DNA of 64,000 bases, from NCBI GenBank assembly GCA_000335715.1, contig AMYZ01000009.1, forward strand, positions 86,990 to 150,989. The letters run 5' to 3'. Below, one piece after another: positions 19,915-28,361 of this stretch; position 1 is the stretch's first letter; each line of letters starts with the position of its first letter. The notes under the pieces are model-generated. The model searched no databases. It saw nothing but the letters and a program-made list of their open reading frames with translations, and was not told the origin of the DNA. The position numbers and the translations under genes were made by a program. Source of the stretch: a beta proteobacterium L13 (GTDB lineage Bacteria > Pseudomonadota > Gammaproteobacteria > Burkholderiales > Chromobacteriaceae).

Positions 19915-20097
19915 TTAATGGGCCAGGCTGATGTAGGCGTCGCCTTGATAGCTGGCGCTGGCAATGCCCAGCGCGGAGCGGAAAGTTACCAGAAAACGGC
20001 GGCCGATCTGGCGGATGGCAACAACTTCAAAAGCAACAGTACTGTTATCAAGCTCTTGGGTGACGCGGTCACCCGGTTTCAATTCATTAATTTTCAT
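19915..20097 (-). CDS. small hypothetical protein downstream of IF-1
   Basis: The product is 60 residues and starts MKINELKPGDRVTQEL. It reads like a small beta-barrel (DNSTVAFEVVAIRQIGRRFLVTFRS). ATG 20097 has AGGA 8 nt upstream. It follows the IF-1 gene by 42 bp on the same strand, with an 11-bp hairpin in the gap. Co-transcription with infA is likely, which would suggest a small RNA-binding or translation-related role; this is inference only. I do not recognise a named family. Confidence 0.6.
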   Translation of the reverse strand: MKINELKPGDRVTQELDNSTVAFEVVAIRQIGRRFLVTFRSALGIASASYQGDAYISLAH

Positions 20098-20110
20098 TGG
20101 ATTCCTGTAC

Positions 20111-20140
20111 GACACAGCCGGAACCCGGTTGTGTCTTTTT
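20111..20140 (+). terminator. perfect hairpin in the infA-downstream gap
   Basis: GACACAGCCGG-AAC-CCGGTTGTGTC (11-bp stem, one G-T pair) followed by TTTTT on the plus strand. On the minus-strand mRNA it lies immediately before the ribosome site of the 60-residue gene. It could block antisense transcription into infA or control that gene. Confidence 0.6.
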
Positions 20141-20400
20141 TAATAGCGGCGTTTGGCAGGCGGCAAGCCTTCCATTTTCGCCGTTGGATGGCGGAAGTTA
20201 ATGCGGCCTTTGGTCAGATCATAAGGCGACATTTCTACAGTAACGCGATCACCCACCAGCACACGAATACGGTGCATCTTCATTTTGCCGGAGCCATAGG
20301 CAAGGATTTCCACATTGTTATCGAGCCGAACGCGATAGCGCGATTCCGGCAGCATCTCGATGACAACACCTTGCAGTTCGATCATGTCTTCTTTAGACAC
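20140..20400 (-). CDS. infA: translation initiation factor IF-1 (stand-alone paralogue, GTG start)
   Basis: Binds the ribosomal A site during initiation. The body [16 protein letters not shown]...[35 protein letters not shown] is a clear S1/OB-fold IF-1. The product is 86 residues instead of the usual ~72, with a basic tail after the fold ([16 protein letters not shown]). No ATG is available before the conserved SKED. GTG at 20400 has a strong AAGGAG 5 nt upstream and is chosen; a more distant ATG at 20445 would add a non-conserved leader over that ribosome site. It lies outside any ribosomal-protein operon. Betaproteobacteria often carry such a second infA. Confidence 0.92.
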   Translation of the reverse strand: MSKEDMIELQGVVIEMLPESRYRVRLDNNVEILAYGSGKMKMHRIRVLVGDRVTVEMSPYDLTKGRINFRHPTAKMEGLPPAKRRY

Positions 20401-20445
20401 AGTGTCTCCTTCCGGATGAGGGGTGAGCCCGGTCAAATCACGCAA

Positions 20446-20680
20446 AGCACAAGGTCTTGCGCCGCCGGGCGGCGGTTTGCATCGTTTAAACCTAAGCGGG
20501 AAATTGCTGTGCGGAGTGGTAACAGCAGTTAAAGCAAGGCAGGTTTGGTGATGTGCGCCAAACCAGAAAATGAGGCAAAAAGCAGTGTAAGGGTAAATGC
20601 ATGATTTGTCTAGAAAAACTTTTATTGCTATTCATGGTGGCTGCCATGGCCTGTGCGTTACCTTGCCTGGGCACAGTTTG
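20446..20680. other. 235-bp gap without a gene
   Basis: Upstream region of infA. It holds CGCCGCC-GGG-CGGCGG (a small GC hairpin near 20461) and an AT-richer stretch at 20580-20640 that could carry the infA promoter. No convincing ORF or RNA is seen. Confidence 0.4.
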
Positions 20681-21295
20681 CTAGCGGGCTAACTCTGGGC
20701 GTGCCAGGTCAAAGCGCTGGCGGGTCGTACTGTAGCTGTCTCCGCCCATTTTTCCTATTACATCAAGCTGTTCCGCCGAGAGTTGCTCGTGTTGCAGCAG
20801 CGCATCGTCTACGGCAAAGCCCAGTACATCAAGCAGCACGACGGTGCCGCTTTGTGCCTCGGGGCTGATTTGCAGCTGCTGGCGCAGGCGGCAAGCCAGC
20901 TGTACTGGGGCACCAGCCACCCCCGGAGTGGCCAGCCAGGGCAGGGATTTGCCTTCCAGACCTGCCGCGGTGAGCTCGCTGACCTCGTACGGATACGGCG
21001 CGCAGCTTTGATTCATGGCAGCGGCCTGGGCGTGGGTGACGACATTGACGACACATTCGCCATTGGCTTGCAGGTTGCGCAGGGTGTCCTTGATCTGGCC
21101 GTCCCGCGGGTTGACCTGGGTAAACAGCAAGACCGGCGGCTTGATGCTGGCTACGGTAAAAAATGAAAACGGTGCCAGATTGATGACCCCTGTCGGGCTG
21201 CGTGTGCTGATCCAGGCAATGGGGCGCGGGCTAACCGTATGTGTGAGCAACTGATAGATCGTTCGGGTGTCCAGTGTGGCGGTATCAAACAGCAT
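20681..21295 (-). CDS. flavin reductase-like FMN-binding protein
   Basis: The product is 204 residues. It shows the split-barrel flavin reductase pattern: TVSPRPIAWISTRSPTGVINLAPFSFFTVASIKPPVLLF near the N-terminus and GECVVNVVTHAQAAAMNQSC after it. Such proteins bind FMN and reduce it or act as small flavoprotein oxidoreductases of unknown substrate. ATG 21295 gives the conserved start; the ribosome site is poor. It stands alone, divergent from the diguanylate cyclase gene. Confidence 0.82.
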   Translation of the reverse strand: MLFDTATLDTRTIYQLLTHTVSPRPIAWISTRSPTGVINLAPFSFFTVASIKPPVLLFTQVNPRDGQIKDTLRNLQANGECVVNVVTHAQAAAMNQSCAPYPYEVSELTAAGLEGKSLPWLATPGVAGAPVQLACRLRQQLQISPEAQSGTVVLLDVLGFAVDDALLQHEQLSAEQLDVIGKMGGDSYSTTRQRFDLARPELAR

Positions 21296-21412
21296 GGTGG
21301 TGTGTCCGTGGCGGGGTAGGCCATGATTTTATCAGCCCATGCCCTTGCTACCGGGCTTGCTTTGGCTGCGCTGACCGTGAATAACAATAAATAAACCCTT
21401 CACGAGCCTGGC

Positions 21413-22570
21413 ATGAGTGACCCCCTGACGATTGTGCAAGCCAATATTACTGTCTGCTGGGTGGCAGCCAGTGGCTGGGCCGTGGCTGGCATGGTGCTGA
21501 AAATGGCACCTACCGTCGCTCGCCGCTTTTTCCTGTGCGATTTTCTGATGGGCCTTAGCCTGCTGTTGACGCTGCAGCGTGACGGCATGGCACCCGTGTG
21601 GCTGGCTTACCCGTTTGCCGATGTTTTGGGGCTGCTGGCGTTGTGTAGCCTGCGTTTGGGTATCCGCTATTTTGTGCGCCGCGATGCTAGCGGTGTGGTG
21701 GAAAGCCTGGGCGTGGTTTTGCTGGGCGGGGCTTTGTTACTTAGCCAGCCATACGGAAGCATGCCGGGCTTTCATGCGGTGGTGTATTCCTTAACCGCTG
21801 CGTGGCTATTGTTGCGCGCTACTCAGGATGCCCTGTCGCACGAGCAGCAGCACTTTACCCCCGGGGCGCGGGCGCTGGTTGTTAGCCCGCTGGCGGCGGT
21901 GGGGGGCTTGTTTGTACTGCGCGCGCTGATGGTGTGGGGGGGCAATGTGGCCACCGCGTCAGTCTCGTCAACCGAGCCTTTCAATGTGGTGTTCCTGCTG
22001 GTGGGGCTGGTGCTGAATCTGGCGGTGAACATTGCCATGGCCGGCGTTGTCACCATGCGCCTGGTGGGCAAGCTGGAACACCTGTCGATGACCGACCCGA
22101 TGACCGGGGCGCTGAACCGCCGTGCTTTCAGTGTCAGCCTGAAGCAGCAACACAGCATGGCGCAGCGTGGCATGCCGTATTCGCTTTGTGTGCTGGACGT
22201 CGATCACTTCAAGCAGATTAATGACCAGCTGGGCCACGCCGCCGGTGATGCGGCCATTGTGCACCTGGTGACGGTATTGCGTAGCGTGTTGCGCGAGCAG
22301 GACTTGCTTTGCCGCGCAGGTGGCGAGGAGTTTTGCATACTGCTGCCGGATACCAGTGAACACGGTGCCACGACCGTGGCCAACCGGCTGCGCATCGCGC
22401 TGGAGCAAACGCCTTTCATGTGGGAGAAAACACGTTGGCCGCTTACCGCCAGCTTTGGCCTGGCAGTGTTTACACCAGGCCGCGACGACCCGGAAACCCT
22501 TCTGCAGCGTGCCGACCGCGCTGTGTATCATGCCAAAGAGCGTGGCCGAAACCAGGTGGTATTACTGTAG
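21413..22570 (+). CDS. membrane-anchored diguanylate cyclase (GGDEF)
   Basis: Makes cyclic di-GMP from two GTP. The product is 385 residues. Residues ~1-210 hold six or seven hydrophobic segments of an unassigned membrane sensor. The GGDEF domain follows, with LSMTDPMTGALNRRAF, a metal-binding DVDHFKQIND, the active-site GGEEF at 303-307 and the inhibitory I-site RxxD (REQD, 294-297) at the standard five-residue spacing. Both sites look intact, so an active, product-inhibited cyclase is expected. A PilZ protein that could bind the product is encoded at 25697. Single gene with a hairpin after it. Confidence 0.92.
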   Translation: MSDPLTIVQANITVCWVAASGWAVAGMVLKMAPTVARRFFLCDFLMGLSLLLTLQRDGMAPVWLAYPFADVLGLLALCSLRLGIRYFVRRDASGVVESLGVVLLGGALLLSQPYGSMPGFHAVVYSLTAAWLLLRATQDALSHEQQHFTPGARALVVSPLAAVGGLFVLRALMVWGGNVATASVSSTEPFNVVFLLVGLVLNLAVNIAMAGVVTMRLVGKLEHLSMTDPMTGALNRRAFSVSLKQQHSMAQRGMPYSLCVLDVDHFKQINDQLGHAAGDAAIVHLVTVLRSVLREQDLLCRAGGEEFCILLPDTSEHGATTVANRLRIALEQTPFMWEKTRWPLTASFGLAVFTPGRDDPETLLQRADRAVYHAKERGRNQVVLL

Positions 22571-22589
22571 CGGCCAGCGTGGCACCATG

Positions 22590-22613
22590 AAAAAGCCCCC
22601 GGCTAGCGGGGGC
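22590..22613 (-). terminator. terminator of the acyl-CoA dehydrogenase gene
   Basis: On the minus strand, GCCCCCG-loop-CGGGGGC followed by TTTTT, 23 bp past the stop codon. It may also stop the convergent cyclase transcript. Confidence 0.8.
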
Positions 22614-22635
22614 GTGGCAGCGTTGGTGAGCTGGC

Positions 22636-24420
22636 TTAGAAGGCAAATTGCTCGTCTTCCAGCGACATCAGCGGTTTGGCGCCGCCTTTGATGGTGGCTT
22701 TCAGGCTTTCTACCTCGGGCAGCAGTTTGGCAAAGTAGAAACGCGCCGTAGCGATCTTGGCCTTGTAGAAGTCGTCGCTGGCACTATCCAGCTTGGTGTA
22801 AGCCACCTCGGCCATGCGCGCCCACAGCCAGGCGTAGGTCAGGTGGCCTACCAGGCGCAGATAGTCGGTGGCGGCGGCGCCGGCTTCGTCACGGTCTTTC
22901 ATGGCCGCCATGCCGATGCCCATTGTGACATCGCCAACGTCTTTCAGCAGCTTGGCCAGCGGCGCCACGAACTCGGCCAGCTGGGCATTGCCCTCGTTAG
23001 CCTGGCAGAACTTGTGGATCTGCTTGGTGAACTTGCGCAGTTTCTGGCCTTGGTCCATCAGCACTTTGCGGCCCAGCAGGTCGATGGCCTGAATGCCGTT
23101 GGTGCCTTCGTAGATTTGCGAGATGCGGCAGTCGCGTACCAGCTGTTCCATGCCCCATTCGCGGATGAAACCGTGACCGCCGAATACCTGCATGCCCAGG
23201 TTGGCCGCAGTGTAGCCATTGTCGGTCATGAAGGCTTTGGCTACCGGGGTGAGCAGGGCTACCAGATCGGCAGCTTCAGCGCGGGCGTCGGCGTCCGGGT
23301 GTTTCTCTTCGATGTCCAGTTGCAGTGCCAGCAGGGCGGCCAGCGCGCGGCCTGCTTCGGTGTAGGCTTTTTGCGTCAGCAGCATGCGGCGTACGTCCGG
23401 GTGCACGATGATAGGGTCAGCGGCTTTTTCCGGGAACTTGGCACCGGCCATGGCGCGCATTTGCAGGCGGTCGCGGGCGTAGGTCAGCGCACCCTGGAAC
23501 GAGGCTTCGCCAATGCCCAGACCTTGCATGCCGCAACCCAGGCGGGCGGCGTTCATCATGGTGAACATGCAGGCCAGGCCTTTGTTCGGCTCGCCGATCA
23601 GGTAACCTTTGGCGCCGTCCAGGTTAATCACGGCAGTGGCGTTGGCCTTGATACCCATTTTGTGTTCCAGGCTGCCGCAGTACACGGTGTTACGGCTGCC
23701 GTCGGCGTGGAATTTGGGCACGATGAACAGCGAGATGCCTTTGACGTCTTTGGGGGCATCCGGCAGGCGTGCCAGCACCAGGTGGATGATGTTGTCGGCC
23801 ATGTCATGCTCGCCGGCCGAGATGAAAATCTTGGTGCCGGTGATGCTGTAGCTGCCGTCGCCATTGGGCTCTGCCTTGGTTTTCAGCAAGCCCAGGTCGG
23901 TGCCGCAGTGCGGCTCGGTCAGGCACATGGTGCCGGTCCAGCTGCCGTCTACCAGGTGCGGCAGATAGGTGGCTTTCTGTTCTTCGGTACCGTGGGCGTG
24001 GATGGCGGAATACGCGCCATGAGACAGGCCCGGGTACATCGACCAGGCTACGTTGGCCGAACACTGCATTTCGATGATGGGGAAGGACAGTGTCTTGGGC
24101 ATGCCCTGGCCGCCGTAGGCCGGGTCGCAGTCCAGCGCGGTAAAGCCCAGCTCGCAGAACTGCTTGTACGCTTCCTTGAAGCCAACCGGTGTCGTCACCG
24201 ACTTGGTCGCCGGGTCGAAGTTGCAGCCTTCTTCATCGGCCTGGCGGTTCAGCGGTGCCAGCTCGTTTTCGCAGAATTGGGCTGCAGCTTCCAGATAAGA
24301 GCTGAAGATATCCTGGGTGGCTTCTTCGTAGCCGGGCAGGCCGGGCAACACTTCCTGAACTTTGATCAGCTCGTTCAGGACAAAGTCGAAATCGCGCAGG
24401 GGAGCTTTGTAGCTAGGCAT
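22636..24420 (-). CDS. acyl-CoA dehydrogenase with C-terminal extension
   Basis: FAD enzyme for the first step of fatty-acid beta-oxidation. The 594-residue length fits the large ACAD class with an extra helical C-terminal domain, not the ~390-residue type. Seen: CLTEPHCGTDLGLLKTKA and ISAGEHDMADNIIHLVLARL for FAD binding, NAARLGCGMQGLGIGEASFQ, and VFGGHGFIREWGMEQLVRDCRISQIYEGTNGIQA with the catalytic Glu. ATG 24420 has GGAG 8 nt upstream. Monocistronic. Substrate chain length cannot be read from sequence. Confidence 0.93.
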   Translation of the reverse strand: MPSYKAPLRDFDFVLNELIKVQEVLPGLPGYEEATQDIFSSYLEAAAQFCENELAPLNRQADEEGCNFDPATKSVTTPVGFKEAYKQFCELGFTALDCDPAYGGQGMPKTLSFPIIEMQCSANVAWSMYPGLSHGAYSAIHAHGTEEQKATYLPHLVDGSWTGTMCLTEPHCGTDLGLLKTKAEPNGDGSYSITGTKIFISAGEHDMADNIIHLVLARLPDAPKDVKGISLFIVPKFHADGSRNTVYCGSLEHKMGIKANATAVINLDGAKGYLIGEPNKGLACMFTMMNAARLGCGMQGLGIGEASFQGALTYARDRLQMRAMAGAKFPEKAADPIIVHPDVRRMLLTQKAYTEAGRALAALLALQLDIEEKHPDADARAEAADLVALLTPVAKAFMTDNGYTAANLGMQVFGGHGFIREWGMEQLVRDCRISQIYEGTNGIQAIDLLGRKVLMDQGQKLRKFTKQIHKFCQANEGNAQLAEFVAPLAKLLKDVGDVTMGIGMAAMKDRDEAGAAATDYLRLVGHLTYAWLWARMAEVAYTKLDSASDDFYKAKIATARFYFAKLLPEVESLKATIKGGAKPLMSLEDEQFAF

Positions 24421-24608
24421 GTCGTATCTCCAGTGTTGTCGCAGCCCGCTGGCGGTGCTGCATCCTCGTGTTGGCCGCTTGTGGCCTGTTGGTGTTGTAC
24501 TGCCGCGCTCGGGCAAGTGAGGGTGATTATAGAAGCAGTTCAAACGCTTGTTTTAATTTTTTCAGACTTTTTTATTACGCCGGGAAAAAACATGAAAACA
24601 GATCAGCC

Positions 24609-25181
24609 ATGTCAAAACTGAAACGCTGGGTACGTGGCAAGATGCAGCACATACACGGTTGGGTGCAGCAGCCCGGTATGGCGTGGCTGCAGCCTTATCT
24701 GGACAAGGATGAACTGTGGTACGTACAGCGGCGCAAGGTGGCGGGAGCGGTGGCCGTGGGGATGTTTGCCGGCCTGATGCCCGGGCCCACCCAGATGTTG
24801 GCCGCGGGCATGCTGGCGTTGTATTTTCGCACCAATCTGCCTTTGGCCTTGTTGTGTACTCTTTATACCAACCCACTGACCTACTTGCCGCTTTACTTCG
24901 TGGCCTATCGCTTGGGCAGGCTCTTACTCGGGCAGACGGACACCGCTACAATGCCTGTCATACCGGATGGGTCGTGGCACGACATCACCGTCTGGGCGCC
25001 GCAACTGCAGGCCTGGCTGGCAGAATATGGCCAACCCCTGCTGCTGGGCGTCCCCGCACTGGGCTTGTTGCTGGCGGGCTGCGGCTATGTACTGGTTATG
25101 GTGCTGTGGCGTGCTGCCGTGGCGTGGCAATGGCGTAACAGAAAGAAAAACAGTGGATCTCACCGAAAAGCAGCTCGATAG
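24609..25181 (+). CDS. DUF2062 membrane protein
   Basis: The product is 190 residues. A basic N-terminus (MSKLKRWVRGKMQ) is followed by VAGAVAVGMFAGLMPGPTQMLAAGMLALYFRTNLPLAL and LYTNPLTYLPLYF, the hallmark of DUF2062. Two to four membrane segments and a basic C-terminal tail are visible. Function is unknown. The start at 24609 is conserved-looking but has only a weak ribosome site. The 3' end overlaps the Nudix gene by 29 bp, beginning a string of three overlapping genes. Confidence 0.85.
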   Translation: MSKLKRWVRGKMQHIHGWVQQPGMAWLQPYLDKDELWYVQRRKVAGAVAVGMFAGLMPGPTQMLAAGMLALYFRTNLPLALLCTLYTNPLTYLPLYFVAYRLGRLLLGQTDTATMPVIPDGSWHDITVWAPQLQAWLAEYGQPLLLGVPALGLLLAGCGYVLVMVLWRAAVAWQWRNRKKNSGSHRKAAR

Positions 25182-25710
25182 CGAACAGGTTTTTGAAGGG
25201 CGTTTCCTGAAGGTGCGGCGCGACACGGTAAGCCTGCCAGACGGCAAGCAAGCGTATCGCGAGTTTATCCGCCACCCGGGTGCCGTGGCCGTGCTGGCGC
25301 TAACTGACCAGAACGAGCTGGTGCTGGAGCGCCAGTTCCGCTACCCGGCAGGGCAGGATTTCATCGAAATACCGGCCGGTAAGATCGACCCGCAGGAAGA
25401 CCCGGCAGACACCGCCAAGCGCGAGCTGTGGGAAGAAACCGGTTTTATCGCAACACAATGGCGTTATCTTGGCAAAGCCTACCCGTGTATCGGTTATGCT
25501 GACGAGGTGATTCATTACTATCTGGCCACCGGGTTGACGCAAACCCCCCGCCAGCTGGACGAAGGCGAGTTTCTGGAGGTGATGTTGCTGCCCGCCAAAG
25601 AAGCGCAAGCCATGTCGCTGGATGGCCGCATCACCGATAGCAAAACCCTGGTCGGCCTGCACTGGTTGGCCGCATGGCAACAAGGAACCCTGCCAGGTGA
25701 AGCCATTTGA
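25153..25710 (+). CDS. Nudix hydrolase, ADP-ribose pyrophosphatase type
   Basis: Hydrolyses nucleoside-diphosphate-X compounds, most likely ADP-ribose. The product is 185 residues. The Nudix box G-x5-E-x7-REUxEExGU is complete at residues 76-98 (from GKIDPQED to EETGF). VLERQFRYPAGQDFIEIPAGK before it is typical of the NudF/ADP-ribose subgroup. The GTG at 25153 is the only start near the conserved region; longer in-frame starts lie deep inside the DUF2062 gene. It overlaps DUF2062 by 29 bp and the PilZ gene by 14 bp, suggesting translational coupling. Confidence 0.88.
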   Translation: MDLTEKQLDSEQVFEGRFLKVRRDTVSLPDGKQAYREFIRHPGAVAVLALTDQNELVLERQFRYPAGQDFIEIPAGKIDPQEDPADTAKRELWEETGFIATQWRYLGKAYPCIGYADEVIHYYLATGLTQTPRQLDEGEFLEVMLLPAKEAQAMSLDGRITDSKTLVGLHWLAAWQQGTLPGEAI

Positions 25711-26017
25711 CACCCACTATCACGACCGCCGCGTAGGCCGGCGCCTGCGTATGGGCTGCCGTGCCAAGATGAAATCGCTGCATACCGGTGAGACTCACTA
25801 TGGCGAGTGCGTGGACCTGTCGGTAGACGGCATGGCCATACGCTGCATGTACGTGCCGCAGCATGGCGAGCGGCTGGAGGTGGTCGTGATTGTGCCGGGT
25901 GTGGGCAATATGCCGATGAAGCCACTGGAGGCGGTGGTAGAAGTGCGGCGCTGCAACGAAGTAGAGCGTGGCAAATTGTACGAGATTGGCACGCGCATTC
26001 TGGATCGCAAGTCATGA
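25697..26017 (+). CDS. PilZ-domain protein (c-di-GMP receptor-like)
   Basis: The product is 106 residues. The N-terminal RRVGRRLR supplies the RxxxR element (Arg11, Arg15) and DLSVDG (40-45) supplies the (D/N)xSxxG element, so the c-di-GMP binding pocket looks intact. The start is a GTG at 25697 inside the Nudix gene with AAGGA upstream; a longer ATG at 25622 would overlap Nudix much more. A diguanylate cyclase with an intact active site is encoded 3 kb upstream. A perfect terminator follows at 26035. Confidence 0.82.
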   Translation: MKPFDTHYHDRRVGRRLRMGCRAKMKSLHTGETHYGECVDLSVDGMAIRCMYVPQHGERLEVVVIVPGVGNMPMKPLEAVVEVRRCNEVERGKLYEIGTRILDRKS

Positions 26018-26034
26018 CAAAATAATTTGGCGGG

Positions 26035-26074
26035 AAAAAGCACAAGGCCGGCATCATGCCGGCCTTGTGCTTTT
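26035..26074. terminator. strong terminator after PilZ gene
   Basis: AAAAGCACAAGGCCGGCAT-C-ATGCCGGCCTTGTGCTTTT: an almost perfect 19-bp inverted repeat with A/T arms, able to act in both directions. Confidence 0.92.
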
Positions 26075-26358
26075 GTGGGCTTGGCGTAAACAGTTTGGCA
26101 AAAAATTAATATGTAAGTGTTTGAAGGGTAATGGAATGTTAGTTCTTTGATGTTTGCTGTGAAATGCCCACTTCAGGTTAATGGCTTTTTTGTATGGGTT
26201 TTTGCATAACGATAGCTTTAGATTTTGTACTTGCCTTTTTTTTGCTGTGCTATACCCAAACCAAGAACAGGTTTTCCGCGTCAGCAGACTAATAGGCAAG
26301 GGGGAGCACGGTGCGCCGCACCATGGCTCGTGCTTGCCTTCAACAGGAGGGTCACGCC
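26075..26358 (+). promoter_or_regulatory. AT-rich control region of prkA-yeaH-spoVR
   Basis: 284 bp with no gene. It is AT-rich from 26090 to 26260, then GC-rich. GCTATACC at 26249-26256 resembles the stationary-phase sigma-S -10 (KCTAYRCT) with TTGTAC at 26225. A GGTGC-GCC-GCACC hairpin precedes the AGGAGG ribosome site at 26345-26350. I looked for GG-N10-GC sigma-54 elements, as used by the E. coli yeaGH genes, and found none. Confidence 0.4.
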
Positions 26359-28287
26359 ATGAGCCCGGACATCTTCAGCCACTACGCATCCCGTTACGAT
26401 CGCACCCGCGAAGAAGAATTCACCATCCAGGAGTACCTGGACATCTGCAAGCGCGAGCCACTGGCCTACGCCAGCGCGGCCGAGCGTATGCTGATGGCTA
26501 TCGGTGAACCGGAGGTCATCGACACCCGCCACGATACCCGGCTGTCGCGCATCTTCAGTAACAAGATGATTCGCGTCTACCCGGCGTTCCGCGAGTTCTA
26601 CGGCATGGAAGAGGTCATCGAGCAAGTGGTGGCCTACTTCCGCCACGCCGCCCAGGGCCTGGAAGAGAAGAAGCAGATTCTCTACCTGCTGGGCCCGGTG
26701 GGTGGTGGCAAATCGTCCATTGCCGAAAAGCTCAAAGAGCTGACCGAGCGTGTGCCGTTTTACGCCATCAAAGGCAGCCCGGTAAACGATTCGCCGCTGG
26801 GCCTGTTCAACTTTGAAGAAGACGGCCCCATCCTGGAAGACCAGTACGGTATTCCGCGCCGCTACCTGCGCGCCATCCCCAGCCCGTGGGCAGTAAAACG
26901 CCTGCACGAGTTCAACGGCGACATCAGCCAGTTCCGTGTGGTGAAACGCTACCCGTCGGTGCTGAAGCAAGTGGGCGTGGCCAAGACCGAGCCGGGCGAC
27001 GAAAACAACCAGGACATCTCCAGCCTGGTGGGCAAGGTGGATATCCGCAAGCTGGAAAGCTACGCCCAGGACGACCCGGACGCCTACAGCTACAGCGGTG
27101 GCCTGTGCCTGGCCAACCAGGGCCTGCTGGAGTTCGTGGAAATGTTCAAGGCGCCGATCAAGGTGCTGCACCCGCTGCTGACTGCCACCCAGGAAGGCAA
27201 CTTCAAGGGGACAGAAGGCTTTGGTGCCATTCCGTTTGACGGCATCGTGCTGGCACACAGCAACGAAAGCGAGTGGAAGCACTTCCGCAACAACAAGAAC
27301 AACGAAGCCTTCCTCGACCGTATCTATATCGTGAAGGTGCCGTACTGCCTGCGCGTGTCGGACGAGATCAAGATCTACGACAAGCTGGTGCGCAACTCCT
27401 CGCTGGGCGGCGCCCCGTGCGCGCCGGGCACGCTGAAAATGATGGCGCAGTTTGCCGTGCTGTCGCGGCTGAAAGACCCGGAAAACTCCAGTCTGTACAG
27501 CAAGATGCTGGTGTACGACGGTGACAACCTGAAAGACACCGACCCGAAGGCCAAATCGCACCAGGAATACCGCGACTTTGCCGGCGTGGACGAGGGCATG
27601 AACGGCCTTTCTACCCGCTTTGCCTACAAGATCCTGTCCAAGGTGTTCAACTTTGACCACACCGAAGTCGCGGCCAACCCGGTACACCTGATGTACGTGC
27701 TGGAACAGCAGGTAGAGCGCGAACAGTTTCCGGCAGAGCAGGAGCAGAAATACCTGACCTTCCTGAAAGAGTACCTGGCGCCCAAGTACGTGGAATTCAT
27801 CGGCAAGGAAATCCAGACCGCCTACCTGGAAAGCTATAGCGAATACGGCCAGAACATCTTTGACCGCTACGTGACCTTTGCCGACTTCTGGATCCAGGAC
27901 CAGGAATACCGTGACCCGGACACCGGCGAGAACTTTGACCGTACCTCGCTGAACGCAGAGCTGGAGAAAATCGAGAAGCCGGCAGGCATCTCCAACCCGA
28001 AAGACTTCCGCAACGAGATCGTCAACTTCGTGCTGCGTGCCCGCGCCAATAACGCCGGCAACAACCCGGCCTGGACCAGCTACGAGAAGCTGCGCACCGT
28101 GATCGAGAAGAAAATGTTCTCGAACACCGAGGAGCTGCTGCCGGTGATCAGCTTTAACGCCAAAGCCAGCGCCGACGAGGCCAAAAAGCACGAAGACTTT
28201 GTCAACCGCATGGTCACCAAGGGTTACACGCCCAAGCAGGTACGCCTGCTGTGCGAATGGTACCTGCGCGTGCGCAAGTCGTCCTGA
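26359..28287 (+). CDS. prkA: PrkA-family serine protein kinase (YeaG-like)
   Basis: AAA+-type protein kinase of stress and starvation responses. The product is 642 residues, typical length. The Walker A motif GPVGGGKSS lies at about residues 112-120 in the PrkA AAA domain. The family's IPFDGIVLAHSNESEW and NNEAFLDRIYIVKVPY follow, then the C-terminal PrkA kinase domain (residues ~390-640). ATG 26359 has a perfect AGGAGG 9 nt upstream. It is the first gene of the conserved prkA-yeaH-spoVR cluster; the gap to yeaH (74 bp) carries an inverted pair of the GTTGGCCGCA motif. Its substrate in this organism is unknown. Confidence 0.95.
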   Translation: MSPDIFSHYASRYDRTREEEFTIQEYLDICKREPLAYASAAERMLMAIGEPEVIDTRHDTRLSRIFSNKMIRVYPAFREFYGMEEVIEQVVAYFRHAAQGLEEKKQILYLLGPVGGGKSSIAEKLKELTERVPFYAIKGSPVNDSPLGLFNFEEDGPILEDQYGIPRRYLRAIPSPWAVKRLHEFNGDISQFRVVKRYPSVLKQVGVAKTEPGDENNQDISSLVGKVDIRKLESYAQDDPDAYSYSGGLCLANQGLLEFVEMFKAPIKVLHPLLTATQEGNFKGTEGFGAIPFDGIVLAHSNESEWKHFRNNKNNEAFLDRIYIVKVPYCLRVSDEIKIYDKLVRNSSLGGAPCAPGTLKMMAQFAVLSRLKDPENSSLYSKMLVYDGDNLKDTDPKAKSHQEYRDFAGVDEGMNGLSTRFAYKILSKVFNFDHTEVAANPVHLMYVLEQQVEREQFPAEQEQKYLTFLKEYLAPKYVEFIGKEIQTAYLESYSEYGQNIFDRYVTFADFWIQDQEYRDPDTGENFDRTSLNAELEKIEKPAGISNPKDFRNEIVNFVLRARANNAGNNPAWTSYEKLRTVIEKKMFSNTEELLPVISFNAKASADEAKKHEDFVNRMVTKGYTPKQVRLLCEWYLRVRKSS

Positions 28288-28302
28288 GCAGTACGCGGCA
28301 CC

Positions 28303-28330
28303 AGGTTGGCCGCAGCTTTGCGGCCAACCT
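28303..28330. repeat. perfect inverted pair of the 12-mer AGGTTGGCCGCA
   Basis: AGGTTGGCCGCA (28303-28314), loop GCTT, TGCGGCCAACCT (28319-28330): a 12-bp perfect hairpin 15 nt after the prkA stop and 31 nt before yeaH. No T-run follows, so it is probably not a full terminator. It may tune yeaH expression or shield the prkA 3' end. Confidence 0.9.
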
Positions 28331-28361
28331 GTCACCGTGACCACACGGCTAGGAGGCAAGC

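Noticed and set aside
22648..24621. 657-codon plus-strand frame opposite the acyl-CoA dehydrogenase
   Set aside because: Antisense shadow of a full-length, conserved enzyme gene.
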